In this document: piece by piece, positions 1 to 7,489 of the stretch | Position numbering within the stretch: position 1 is the stretch's first letter | How the letters are laid out: the number at the start of each line of letters is the position of its first letter | Source: Nocardia asteroides | GTDB lineage: Bacteria; Actinomycetota; Actinomycetes; Mycobacteriales; Mycobacteriaceae | Direction of reading: 5' to 3' | DNA length: 64,000 bases | Assembly (NCBI RefSeq): GCF_900637185.1 | Contig: NZ_LR134352.1 | Coordinates: 4,082,001-4,146,000 of the forward strand | Notes under the pieces: model-generated | What the model was told of the DNA's origin: nothing | Seen by the model: the letters and a program-made list of their open reading frames with translations, nothing else | Databases searched by the model: none | Translations under genes and position numbers: made by a program

Positions 1-730
1 CCCACGTCCACGCCGGGTAGCCGAGCTCGCGGCCGAGGACCAGCGGGACGACGAGCAGCAGCACGGTGAGTGTCAGCGTCGCCAGGCCCGCCCCATCGAG
101 CCGGCGATCGGTCCGGACGGTGGCACCCGGCAGCACCGTCGGCGCGATCGCCAGCAACGCCAGCCCGATCGGCACGTTCACCAGGAACACCCCGCGCCAG
201 CTGCTGCCCGCGAGATCGGCGTCCACGATCAACCCACCCAGGATCTGGCCCGCCACCATGCCGCCGGAGATGATCGCGGCATAGATGCTCAAGGCCCTGG
301 CCCTGGCCTGACCGGTGAACGTGCGCTGGATCAGGGTCATCACCTGCGGCACCATCGCCGCCGCTCCCGCACCCTGCGCGAACCGGAACACGATGAGCGA
401 CAACTCGTTCCAGGCCAGTCCGCAGGCCAGCGAGGCCACGGTGAACACCGCCAGCCCCGCGACGAACGTCCGCCGCTGGGTGAACCGGTCACCCAGTCGC
501 GCACCGGCGATCAGCAGCACGGCATAGGCGATCACGTACCCCGCGACGATCAGCTGCAGCGCCGCTCCGCCGGTGTGCAGGTGCGCGCGCATCGAGGGAA
601 TGGCGACATTGACGATCGAGGCGTCCAGGACGGCCATGAACTGCCCGGTGAGAATGACGACGAGCACGGCCACCGACCGTCTGCCCGTCACCGCCGCCGG
701 TGGCGGCGCCGAAGTGATGATCTGACTCAT
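1..730 (-). CDS. MFS drug-efflux transporter, DHA2 type (3' end outside window)
   Basis: This is the N-terminal 243 residues of an inner-membrane proton-driven exporter; the rest lies beyond the left edge. The first membrane segment (about residues 20-47) carries LDASIVNVAIP, the conserved motif of 14-helix DHA2 multidrug exporters. A loop motif GARLGDRFTQRR follows near residue 82, and several more hydrophobic helices are present. The ATG at 730 starts the protein. The gene is divergent from the NmrA-like reductase, with a 137-bp shared spacer and no recognisable local repressor. The substrate cannot be inferred. Confidence 0.88.
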   Translation of the reverse strand, partial: MSQIITSAPPPAAVTGRRSVAVLVVILTGQFMAVLDASIVNVAIPSMRAHLHTGGAALQLIVAGYVIAYAVLLIAGARLGDRFTQRRTFVAGLAVFTVASLACGLAWNELSLIVFRFAQGAGAAAMVPQVMTLIQRTFTGQARARALSIYAAIISGGMVAGQILGGLIVDADLAGSSWRGVFLVNVPIGLALLAIAPTVLPGATVRTDRRLDGAGLATLTLTVLLLVVPLVLGRELGYPAWTW

Positions 731-867
731 CCTCCGATCGTCGGGCGCCGCCGGTACCCGCACCAGGAGCCCACCGACACGGGTACCCGCACCACCCGGC
801 TGATGTCACACTCCGCGACCCGGTGTCGTCGTCTCGTGGACGGGACAGTTCAACCGAGGAGAAACGA

Positions 868-1608
868 ATGCGTATCGCAGTGATCGGTGCCGGTGGGCGG
901 ATCGGCCGCGAGGTGGTCGACGTGCTGAAGGACCGCGGCGACGAGGTCGTCGAGATCACCCGCTCGGCGGGCATCGACGTCCGGACCGGGCACGGCCTGG
1001 CCACCGCCCTGGCCGGCGTCGACGCGGTGATCGACGCGGTCAACGCCACCACCACCGAGACCGCCGCGGTGACGGAGTTCTTCCGCACCGTGGCCCGCAC
1101 CGTGCACGAGGCCGCCGCCGCGGCGGGCGTGCGGCGCATCGCGGTCGTCTCGATCATCGGCATCGACGACTTCACCGCCGGGCACTACGCGGGCAAGCTG
1201 GCCCACGAACGCGCCTACCGAGAAGGACCGGTGCCGGTGCGCATCCTGCGGGCCGCGCAGTTCCACGAGTTCACCGAGATGATGCTGGACTGGACCACCG
1301 TCGGCGACCGCGCCGAAATACCCGCCTACCGCGCGCAACTGGTCGCGGCCAGGACCGTCGCCGAACACCTCGCCGACCTGGCCCGCACCGACGGCCCGGA
1401 CCTGGTGGAGATCGCCGGACCGCAGCAGTGGCGTCTCGCCGAAGCGGTCGCGCTGATCGCGGCGCGGCGCGGCGGGCCCGCACAGGTCGTGGAGGTGCTC
1501 GATACCGCCGATCCCGACCACCGGCTCCAGGCCGACGGCGCGTTGCTGCCGGGTCCGAAGGCGATCATCGCGGGACCCGCCTTCACCGAATGGCTCGACG
1601 GCCGCTGA
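868..1608 (+). CDS. NAD(P)-binding NmrA/SDR-like oxidoreductase
   Basis: The 246-residue protein opens with an NAD(P)-binding Rossmann fingerprint, MRIAVIGAGGRIGREV. It continues with the strand-helix pattern of atypical short-chain dehydrogenases (NmrA / NAD(P)H-binding group), including a VRRIAVVSIIGID strand. I chose the ATG at 868 because GAGGAGAAA lies just upstream; the open frame extends further back to 823 but without a ribosome site. Cytosolic; the substrate is unknown. Such enzymes often act on quinones or sense redox state. It is divergent from the MFS exporter and may share its control region. Confidence 0.8.
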   Translation: MRIAVIGAGGRIGREVVDVLKDRGDEVVEITRSAGIDVRTGHGLATALAGVDAVIDAVNATTTETAAVTEFFRTVARTVHEAAAAAGVRRIAVVSIIGIDDFTAGHYAGKLAHERAYREGPVPVRILRAAQFHEFTEMMLDWTTVGDRAEIPAYRAQLVAARTVAEHLADLARTDGPDLVEIAGPQQWRLAEAVALIAARRGGPAQVVEVLDTADPDHRLQADGALLPGPKAIIAGPAFTEWLDGR

Positions 1609-1697
1609 GTCCGGTGCCGGGATAGCCTCTGTGCCAACGGAACCGATGACCTAGGCTGGAATTCGTACAGTCGGTTCGATGCCTTGGAGGCGCCCCG

Positions 1698-2525
1698 ATG
1701 TCGCACTCTTCCGCCTACCCCAGCTCCGTTCCGGTCGGGGTGGACACCACGCGCGCCAGCATCGCGCGCGTCTACGACGCCGCGCTCAACGGCAAGGACA
1801 ACTACGAGGTCGACCGCGCGGTGCTGGACCAGGTCCGCACCGTCGCGCCGCAGGTCAACGACCTGGCCTGGGCCAACCGGGATTTCCTGATCCGGGTGTG
1901 CCGGTTCCTGGCCCGGGCCGGTGTCGACCAGTACCTCGACCTCGGGTCCGGCCTGCCCACCGCCGAGAACACCCACCAGGTGGTGCAGCGGGTCAACCCG
2001 GGGTCGCGGGTGGTCTACGTCGACAACGATCCGTCGGTGCTGGTGCACGCGCAGGCGCTGCTGGCCAACAACAGCCGCACCCGCATCGCCGAGGCCGACA
2101 TCTTCCGCCCGCTCGAGGTCCTCGGCAACACCGCCGTCCGCGCCGAACTCGACTTCACCCGTCCGCTGGCCCTGCTCCACATCGGCACCCTGCACCACTA
2201 CCTGGGCGAGGACGCCCCCGCCCTGATGCAGACCTACATCGACGCCTTACCCTCGGGCTCGTTCGTCGCGATCGCCCACTTCCATGACCCACAGACTCCC
2301 GAATACAGCGAACTGGCCCGCAAAATGGAGGAGAAGTTCATCCACAGCCCGATGGGCAGCGGCCGCTTCCGCACCAGATCCGAAATCCAGGCCATGTTCG
2401 GCGATCTCGACATGATCACCCCCGGCCTGGTCCGCTGCGACGACTGGTGGCCCGACGGCCCCCACCTCACCCCCCTCACCGACGTCCGCCACTGCATCGT
2501 CGGCGGCGTCGGCCGCAAGCCCTGA
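1698..2525 (+). CDS. SAM-dependent methyltransferase, DUF574/Methyltransf_19 family
   Basis: The 275-residue protein belongs to the large actinobacterial DUF574 family. Signs are the opening VGVDTTRASIARVYDAALNG, then NYEVDR, the SAM-binding strand YLDLGSGLPTAENTHQV (about residues 76-92) and the acidic ribose-binding strand VVYVDNDPSVLVHAQALL. Its length is typical of the family. TTGGAGGC lies 8 nt before the ATG. Members are numerous in Nocardia, Streptomyces and Mycobacterium and most have unknown substrates. It appears to be a single-gene unit. Confidence 0.88.
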   Translation: MSHSSAYPSSVPVGVDTTRASIARVYDAALNGKDNYEVDRAVLDQVRTVAPQVNDLAWANRDFLIRVCRFLARAGVDQYLDLGSGLPTAENTHQVVQRVNPGSRVVYVDNDPSVLVHAQALLANNSRTRIAEADIFRPLEVLGNTAVRAELDFTRPLALLHIGTLHHYLGEDAPALMQTYIDALPSGSFVAIAHFHDPQTPEYSELARKMEEKFIHSPMGSGRFRTRSEIQAMFGDLDMITPGLVRCDDWWPDGPHLTPLTDVRHCIVGGVGRKP

Positions 2526-2637
2526 TCGTTCCGTTCTCGCGGTGGCCGTGCTGCGGCTGATTCTCTGAGTCCTGGTCGTCGGAAACGGGTATCAGCGGCA
2601 CCTGGATACCGGGATCGGGTTCGGCGACGATGGACGG

Positions 2638-3537
2638 ATGAGTGGAGTGGTCGACGTGCGTTCGGTGCGCGCCGAGCGCAGGGCCCAGCTCGGCGCGTTC
2701 CTGAAGTCGCGGCGGGCCAGGATCGCGCCCGGCGATGTGGGCCTGCTGCCGGGAGCACGCAGGCGTACACCGGGATTGCGTCGGGAGGAGGTCGCGCAGC
2801 TGTCGGGGATCGGGGTCACCTGGTACACCTGGCTCGAGCAGGGGCGGCCGATCAATGCCAGTGTGCAGGTGCTGGACGCGGTCGCGCGGACGCTGTGCCT
2901 GGATCCGGTGGAGAAGGCGCACCTGTACCGGCTCGCCGACGTCCCGACGGTCCCGCAATCGGCGCATCAGACGGCCATGCCACCGGGCCTGCCCGCGATT
3001 CTGGAGCAGCTCTCGCCGCTGCCCGCTGCCCTGCTCAGCGCGAAATACGATGTGCTGGCGCACAACGACGCCTACGCTGCCCTGTGCCCGCGCTTCGTCG
3101 AGGGCGAGCGCAACGTGCTGCGCCGGGTGTTCCTCACGCCGGAGTGCTGCAACCCGTACGAGCACAGTGACGACGACCTGCGCCGGATGGTCGCCTACCT
3201 GCGCGGTGCCTACGTCCGTCACCTCGACGATCCGCAGTGGCAGGGCCTGGTCGCGGAACTGTGCGGGGCGAGCCCGCTGTTCGCGCGATTGTGGGCCAGC
3301 AACGACGTGGCCGTGCCGGTCAACGTCGTCAAGATCATCCAGCACCTGGCGGTCGGCTCGATCGCGATGCACATGACGAGCATGTCGCTGCCGGTGATCG
3401 AAGGCGCCTGGATGCAGATCTTCACCCCCGTCGACGAGGCGGCGACCGCGACGATGTCGGCGCTGCTCGCGATGACCGACGAGGAACGTCGCCGGCCCTT
3501 CGCCGATCACCTCGCGCGGTACCACGCGGCGGTCTGA
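2638..3537 (+). CDS. XRE-type transcriptional regulator with MmyB-like ligand domain
   Basis: The 299-residue protein has an N-terminal helix-turn-helix (about residues 13-75; LGAFLKSRRARI, then GLRREEVAQLSGIGVTWYTWLEQGR) followed by the MmyB-type C-terminal domain. Family landmarks include ILEQLSPLPAALLSAKYDVLAHNDAY in two parts and the RNVLRRVFLTPE stretch. In known members this C-terminal fold binds a small or fatty ligand. The ATG at 2638 lacks a clear ribosome site but follows a GACGAT box by 6 nt, which fits a leaderless start. No adjacent target is obvious, although related regulators often control a neighbouring SDR or NmrA gene. Confidence 0.9.
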   Translation: MSGVVDVRSVRAERRAQLGAFLKSRRARIAPGDVGLLPGARRRTPGLRREEVAQLSGIGVTWYTWLEQGRPINASVQVLDAVARTLCLDPVEKAHLYRLADVPTVPQSAHQTAMPPGLPAILEQLSPLPAALLSAKYDVLAHNDAYAALCPRFVEGERNVLRRVFLTPECCNPYEHSDDDLRRMVAYLRGAYVRHLDDPQWQGLVAELCGASPLFARLWASNDVAVPVNVVKIIQHLAVGSIAMHMTSMSLPVIEGAWMQIFTPVDEAATATMSALLAMTDEERRRPFADHLARYHAAV

Positions 3538-3683
3538 CCTGCGACGACGGTGATCGCCACGCGGTCGCGGACGGTCGAAAAAGTCAGTGCGCCCTCGCAA
3601 GTCGCAAACTGCGATCCTCGGGTACTATCGCCGTCGGGGGAGCGCGAGATGTCCGATGGTCTGCTTAGTATGTCGCAGGCACC

Positions 3684-3699
3684 GGCAGCTTCGGCTGCC
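3684..3699 (+). other. Short UUCG-capped hairpin in the lipoprotein leader
   Basis: GGCAGC-TTCG-GCTGCC forms a perfect 6-bp stem closed by a stable UUCG tetraloop, about 40 nt upstream of the lipoprotein start. A candidate -10 TACTAT lies at 3623-3628, so this hairpin would sit in the 5' leader. Its role is unknown; it may affect mRNA stability or translation. Confidence 0.4.
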
Positions 3700-3737
3700 T
3701 CACCAACGCCATACCCGACATCTCCAGGGGATGAAAC

Positions 3738-4550
3738 TTGATCGACATGACACCGCACCCCGCCCCCCGGAGCCGCTTCGCGCGGCGCTCCGGCATCACC
3801 GCGGTCGTCGCGGCCGCCGCCCTCTGCGCGGCCCTCGTGACCGGCTGCACCAAGGACGACAGCACCACCACGGCCGCACCGCCTACCGGTGCGCTGCCCG
3901 ACGGCGCGCAGATCGTCAAGGAGTCGGCGAAGACCACGCAGACCCTGCGCACCGTGCACCTGAAGATCGACGTGGACAACCTGCCGAACCTGCCGGTGGA
4001 GACCGTGTCGGCCGACGTCACCAACGAGACCCAGGGCTCGGGCGCCGCGATGGGCGAAGCCAAGGTGAAGCTCAAGCCGGAGGCCGAGTTCACCGAGTCG
4101 AAGTTCCTCGTGGTGGACAAGGTGCTCTACACCCAGGCCGGTGGCCGCTACGTGCCCGCGGGCCCGGCGGAGAAGGTCTATGATCCGGGCGTCATTCTGG
4201 ACAAGGACAAGGGCATCGCGAATGTGATCGCCAACGTCCAGAACCCGAAGACCGAGGGCCGCGAGGTCATCGACGGCATCAACACCGTCAAGGTCACCGG
4301 CACCATCGACGCCGCCGTCATCGACCCGATCGTGCCGCGCGTCGGCGAGAACGCGGGCACCATGCCGATCACCCTGTGGATCCAGGACACCGCGCCGCCC
4401 GCCTCGGATTCGACCAAGCCCTCCGACGCCGCCTCCACCGGCGAGGGCCCGAATCTCGTTCGCGCCGTGGTGAAGAAGGACCAGGGCGAGGTCACCGTCG
4501 GGCTGTCCAACTGGGCCAAGCCGGTGAACATCGTCAAGCCCGCCGGCTGA
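3738..4550 (+). CDS. LppX/LprA/LprG-family envelope lipoprotein
   Basis: The 270-residue precursor has an arginine-containing signal peptide and a lipobox LVTGC (lipidated Cys37), so it is an exported lipoprotein. The mature part shows the LppX_LprAFG pattern: DGAQIVKESAKTTQTLRTVH, an amphipathic beta stretch, and a C-terminal VTVGLSNWAKPVNI. Family members (LprG, LppX of M. tuberculosis) have a hydrophobic pocket and carry triacylated lipids to the cell surface. AGGGG lies 7 nt before the TTG at 3738; an ATG at 3747 is an alternative. It is not next to an efflux-pump gene as lprG is. It lies 243 bp upstream of the desaturase-PKS-exporter unit, so a lipid-handling link is possible. Confidence 0.85.
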   Translation: MIDMTPHPAPRSRFARRSGITAVVAAAALCAALVTGCTKDDSTTTAAPPTGALPDGAQIVKESAKTTQTLRTVHLKIDVDNLPNLPVETVSADVTNETQGSGAAMGEAKVKLKPEAEFTESKFLVVDKVLYTQAGGRYVPAGPAEKVYDPGVILDKDKGIANVIANVQNPKTEGREVIDGINTVKVTGTIDAAVIDPIVPRVGENAGTMPITLWIQDTAPPASDSTKPSDAASTGEGPNLVRAVVKKDQGEVTVGLSNWAKPVNIVKPAG

Positions 4551-4793
4551 TTCGAGCCGGATCGACCCACACCGGTCCGGGGATCGCGGAGTCTGGCACG
4601 CAGTGCCGTCCGCGGCCCCGGGCCGGTGTGTCGTCTGGGTGTCGCCTGCGGTAACCAGAGCTCCGAACGCGCAAACGCGCAACCAATAAGAGAATGTTCA
4701 GCGAGATGCAAGGCGCCACAAGGACTATACGTGTCGGGACGCAGGTCGGCAGGCTACACGCATCGAACGCCGATCGACACGGAGGAAGTACAC

Positions 4794-6260
4794 ATGACGA
4801 TCGATGATCGACCTGATGAAGCGGAGCGCGAGCTCCCGCCACCGCCGGGCCCCGGGGGTCGGCCTCCCGTCAACAATGTCTGGGTCTATAACGGCAGAGC
4901 CTACGACCTGAGTGACTGGATCTCCAAGCATCCGGGCGGTGAATTCTTCATCGGGCGTACGAAGAACCGTGACATCACCTCGATCATCGGTTCCTACCAC
5001 CGTGATCCGGAAAAAATCGCGCGCATGATCGAGCGTTACAGTCTCGATCGCGCTGCCACCCCGGAGGACATCCACCCGAAGAACAACGCGCCCGACTTCC
5101 TGTTCAAGGAAGGCTTCAACAGCTGGGACGACACCCCCAAGTACGCCTTCGACGACAAGAACGACCTGCTGCACAAGATCAAGGCCCGGATCAAGGAGCC
5201 CGAACTGGCCGCCCGCCTGAAGCGGATGGACCGGGTGTTCGACATCGTCGTGGCGTTCCTGATCTTCGCCTACTTCGCGGTGCAGGGCCTGCGGCTGTGG
5301 GACACCAGCTGGATGCCGTTGCCGGTCTTCGTGATCGCGATGGTGCTGCTGCGCAGTTCGCTGGCCGGGTTCGGTCACTACGCGATCCACCGGGCGCAGA
5401 AGGGGCTCAACAAGTACGCGGTGAACGCGTTCGACATGAACTATGTCGCACTGTCTTTCGTCACCGCCGACGGCCACGCGCTGCTGCACCACCCGCACAC
5501 CCAGAGTGAAGTCGACATCAAGAAGAACGTCTTCACGATGATGATGCAGGTGCCGCGCCTGTACCGGGTGCCGGTGCACACGGTGCACAAGTTCGGGCAT
5601 CTGCTGACCGGCATGATCATCCGCCTGCTCGACGTCTGCCGGCTCACCCGCAAGGTCGGCATCAAGGACATGTACGGCACCTGGGGTGGCGCGCTGCCGC
5701 ACTTCATCGGGTCGTTCGGCGTCCGGTTCCTGCTGGTGGCCGAGTTCGTGGTGTTCACCGTGGCCGGCGACTTCTGGGCCTGGGCACTGCAATTCGTGAT
5801 CACGCTGTGGATCAGCACCTTCATGGTGGTGGCCAGCCACGATTTCGAGGTGCCCACCGAGGAACTGCACACCGAGACCGAGGACTGGGCGGTCAACCAG
5901 CTCGAGCAGGCCTACGACCTGACCGTCGTCGGCAACAAGTACGTCGACTGCTTCCTCTCCGCGGGCCTCAGCTCGCACCGGGTGCATCACGTGCTGCCGT
6001 TCCAGCGCAGTGGTTTCGCCAATATCGCCTCCGAGGACGTGGTGCGCGAGGAATCGGCGAAGTTCGGTGTCGAATGGCTGCCCGCGAAGAGTTTCTTCGG
6101 AGATCGTTTCCCCAAGCTGTGCCGGACCTACCTGCTCGCGCCCTCGCGCGAGGCCGAGGAGAACCGGTGGGGATTCGTGCGCGAACACTGCGCACCCACA
6201 GCGCTGAAGACCTGCGTGACCTACACGGTGCAGGGCTTCACCGGCATCGGGACCGTCTGA
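4794..6260 (+). CDS. Fatty acid desaturase with N-terminal cytochrome b5 domain
   Basis: The 488-residue membrane protein fuses a cytochrome b5-like heme domain (about residues 28-83; HPGG with H46, second heme ligand probably H69) to a membrane diiron desaturase. Three histidine boxes are intact: HYAIH (H195/H199), HALLHHPH (H228-H235) and HRVHH (H395-H399). Hydrophobic segments flank them. This is the front-end or acyl-lipid desaturase layout, with the b5 domain feeding electrons to the iron centre. A strong GGAGGAAG lies 5 nt before the ATG. The gene begins a unit with a type III PKS and an ABC exporter, which suggests it modifies the acyl chain of that pathway's product or starter. Confidence 0.9.
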   Translation: MTIDDRPDEAERELPPPPGPGGRPPVNNVWVYNGRAYDLSDWISKHPGGEFFIGRTKNRDITSIIGSYHRDPEKIARMIERYSLDRAATPEDIHPKNNAPDFLFKEGFNSWDDTPKYAFDDKNDLLHKIKARIKEPELAARLKRMDRVFDIVVAFLIFAYFAVQGLRLWDTSWMPLPVFVIAMVLLRSSLAGFGHYAIHRAQKGLNKYAVNAFDMNYVALSFVTADGHALLHHPHTQSEVDIKKNVFTMMMQVPRLYRVPVHTVHKFGHLLTGMIIRLLDVCRLTRKVGIKDMYGTWGGALPHFIGSFGVRFLLVAEFVVFTVAGDFWAWALQFVITLWISTFMVVASHDFEVPTEELHTETEDWAVNQLEQAYDLTVVGNKYVDCFLSAGLSSHRVHHVLPFQRSGFANIASEDVVREESAKFGVEWLPAKSFFGDRFPKLCRTYLLAPSREAEENRWGFVREHCAPTALKTCVTYTVQGFTGIGTV

Positions 6261-6302
6261 TCCACGTCCGCTGCCGTTCTTCTCTCTGTATCGAAAGGAT
6301 TT

Positions 6303-7478
6303 GTGCCCGTGTCTGTTTCCATCGAGCTGCTCCGAACGGCTGACGTCGAGCGCGGGCACGACCTGCTACCGCCCGCCCCGCCCACCACGGTCGGCGTGAT
6401 CGAGGCGATCGCCACCGGTTCGCCCGACCGCGTGGTCGACCAGACCGTGAACGCGGGCCGGGTGGCCGAGCTGTTCTCCGATCCGGCCCAGCGGCAGCGG
6501 ATTCCGCGGATCTACCAGAAGACCCGGATCGATACCCGCCACCTGGCGATCGATCCGCTCGACCCGGAGTTCCTCGAGTTCAGCCGCCGCCCCGGCACCA
6601 TCCGGGACCGGATGAACCTGTTCTTCGAGCACGCCGCGCCACTGGCGGTCGACGTCGCCCGTCGCGCGGTCGCCGGGCTGTCGAACCCCGCCGAGGATAT
6701 CGGTCAGCTGATCTTCGTGACCAGCACCGGATTCATCGCCCCCGGTGTCGATGTCGCGGTGGTCAAGCAGCTGGGGCTGTCGCCGACAGTGGGCCGCATG
6801 ATCATCAACTTCATGGGCTGCGCCGCCGCGATGAACGGTGTCCGCGCCGCCACCGACTACGTGCGGGCGCACCCGGACAAGAAGGCGATGGTGCTGTGCA
6901 TCGAGCTGAGCTCGGTCAACGCGGTGTTCGACGACGACGTCAACGACGTCATCACGCACAGCCTCTTCGGTGACGGCTGCGGCGCGGTGGTGATCGGCGC
7001 CAACCAGGTTCACCAGCCGCTCGCGCCGGGCAGCATCGTCATCCGGGACAGCTTCAGCCACCTGTTCGACGACGCCGAGGACGGCATCGTGCTCGGCATC
7101 AAGGACGCGGGGATCACCTGCGAGCTGGCCACCACGCTGCCCGACTACATCTACCGCGGTGTCGACCCCGTGGTGACCGGGGTGCTCGCGCGCAACGGCC
7201 TGGCCAAGAGCGACATCGCGCTGTGGGCGATCCACCCCGGTGGTCCGCGCATCATCGAGGAGTCGGCTCGCTCGCTGGGTATCCCGGCCGAGTCGGCGGC
7301 GCCGAGCTGGGACGTCCTGGCCGAGCACGGCAACATGCTGAGTGTGTCGCTGATCTTCGTGCTGGAGCGGATGATCCGCGACGCGCAGCCGGCGGCACCG
7401 ATCTCCACCGGCGTGGCGTTCTCGTTCGCGCCCGGTGTCACCCTCGAGGGCATCGTCTTCGATGTCATCCGCAGCTGA
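6303..7478 (+). CDS. Type III polyketide synthase (chalcone/alkylresorcinol synthase-like)
   Basis: The 391-residue protein has the thiolase fold and catalytic triad of type III PKSs: Cys173 in NFMGCAAAMNG, His311 in AIHPGGPRI and Asn344 in HGNMLSVS. It would condense an acyl-CoA starter with malonyl-CoA units and cyclise the chain. Bacterial members make alkylresorcinols, alkylpyrones or chromanones. The GTG at 6303 lies 3 nt after AAAGGA; a second GTG at 6309 is better spaced (9 nt) and equally likely. It sits between the b5-desaturase and the exporter, so a long-chain lipid-polyketide product is a reasonable inference. No methyltransferase or hydroxylase lies inside the unit. Confidence 0.9.
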   Translation: MPVSVSIELLRTADVERGHDLLPPAPPTTVGVIEAIATGSPDRVVDQTVNAGRVAELFSDPAQRQRIPRIYQKTRIDTRHLAIDPLDPEFLEFSRRPGTIRDRMNLFFEHAAPLAVDVARRAVAGLSNPAEDIGQLIFVTSTGFIAPGVDVAVVKQLGLSPTVGRMIINFMGCAAAMNGVRAATDYVRAHPDKKAMVLCIELSSVNAVFDDDVNDVITHSLFGDGCGAVVIGANQVHQPLAPGSIVIRDSFSHLFDDAEDGIVLGIKDAGITCELATTLPDYIYRGVDPVVTGVLARNGLAKSDIALWAIHPGGPRIIEESARSLGIPAESAAPSWDVLAEHGNMLSVSLIFVLERMIRDAQPAAPISTGVAFSFAPGVTLEGIVFDVIRS

Positions 7479-7489
7479 GAGCACCTGTC

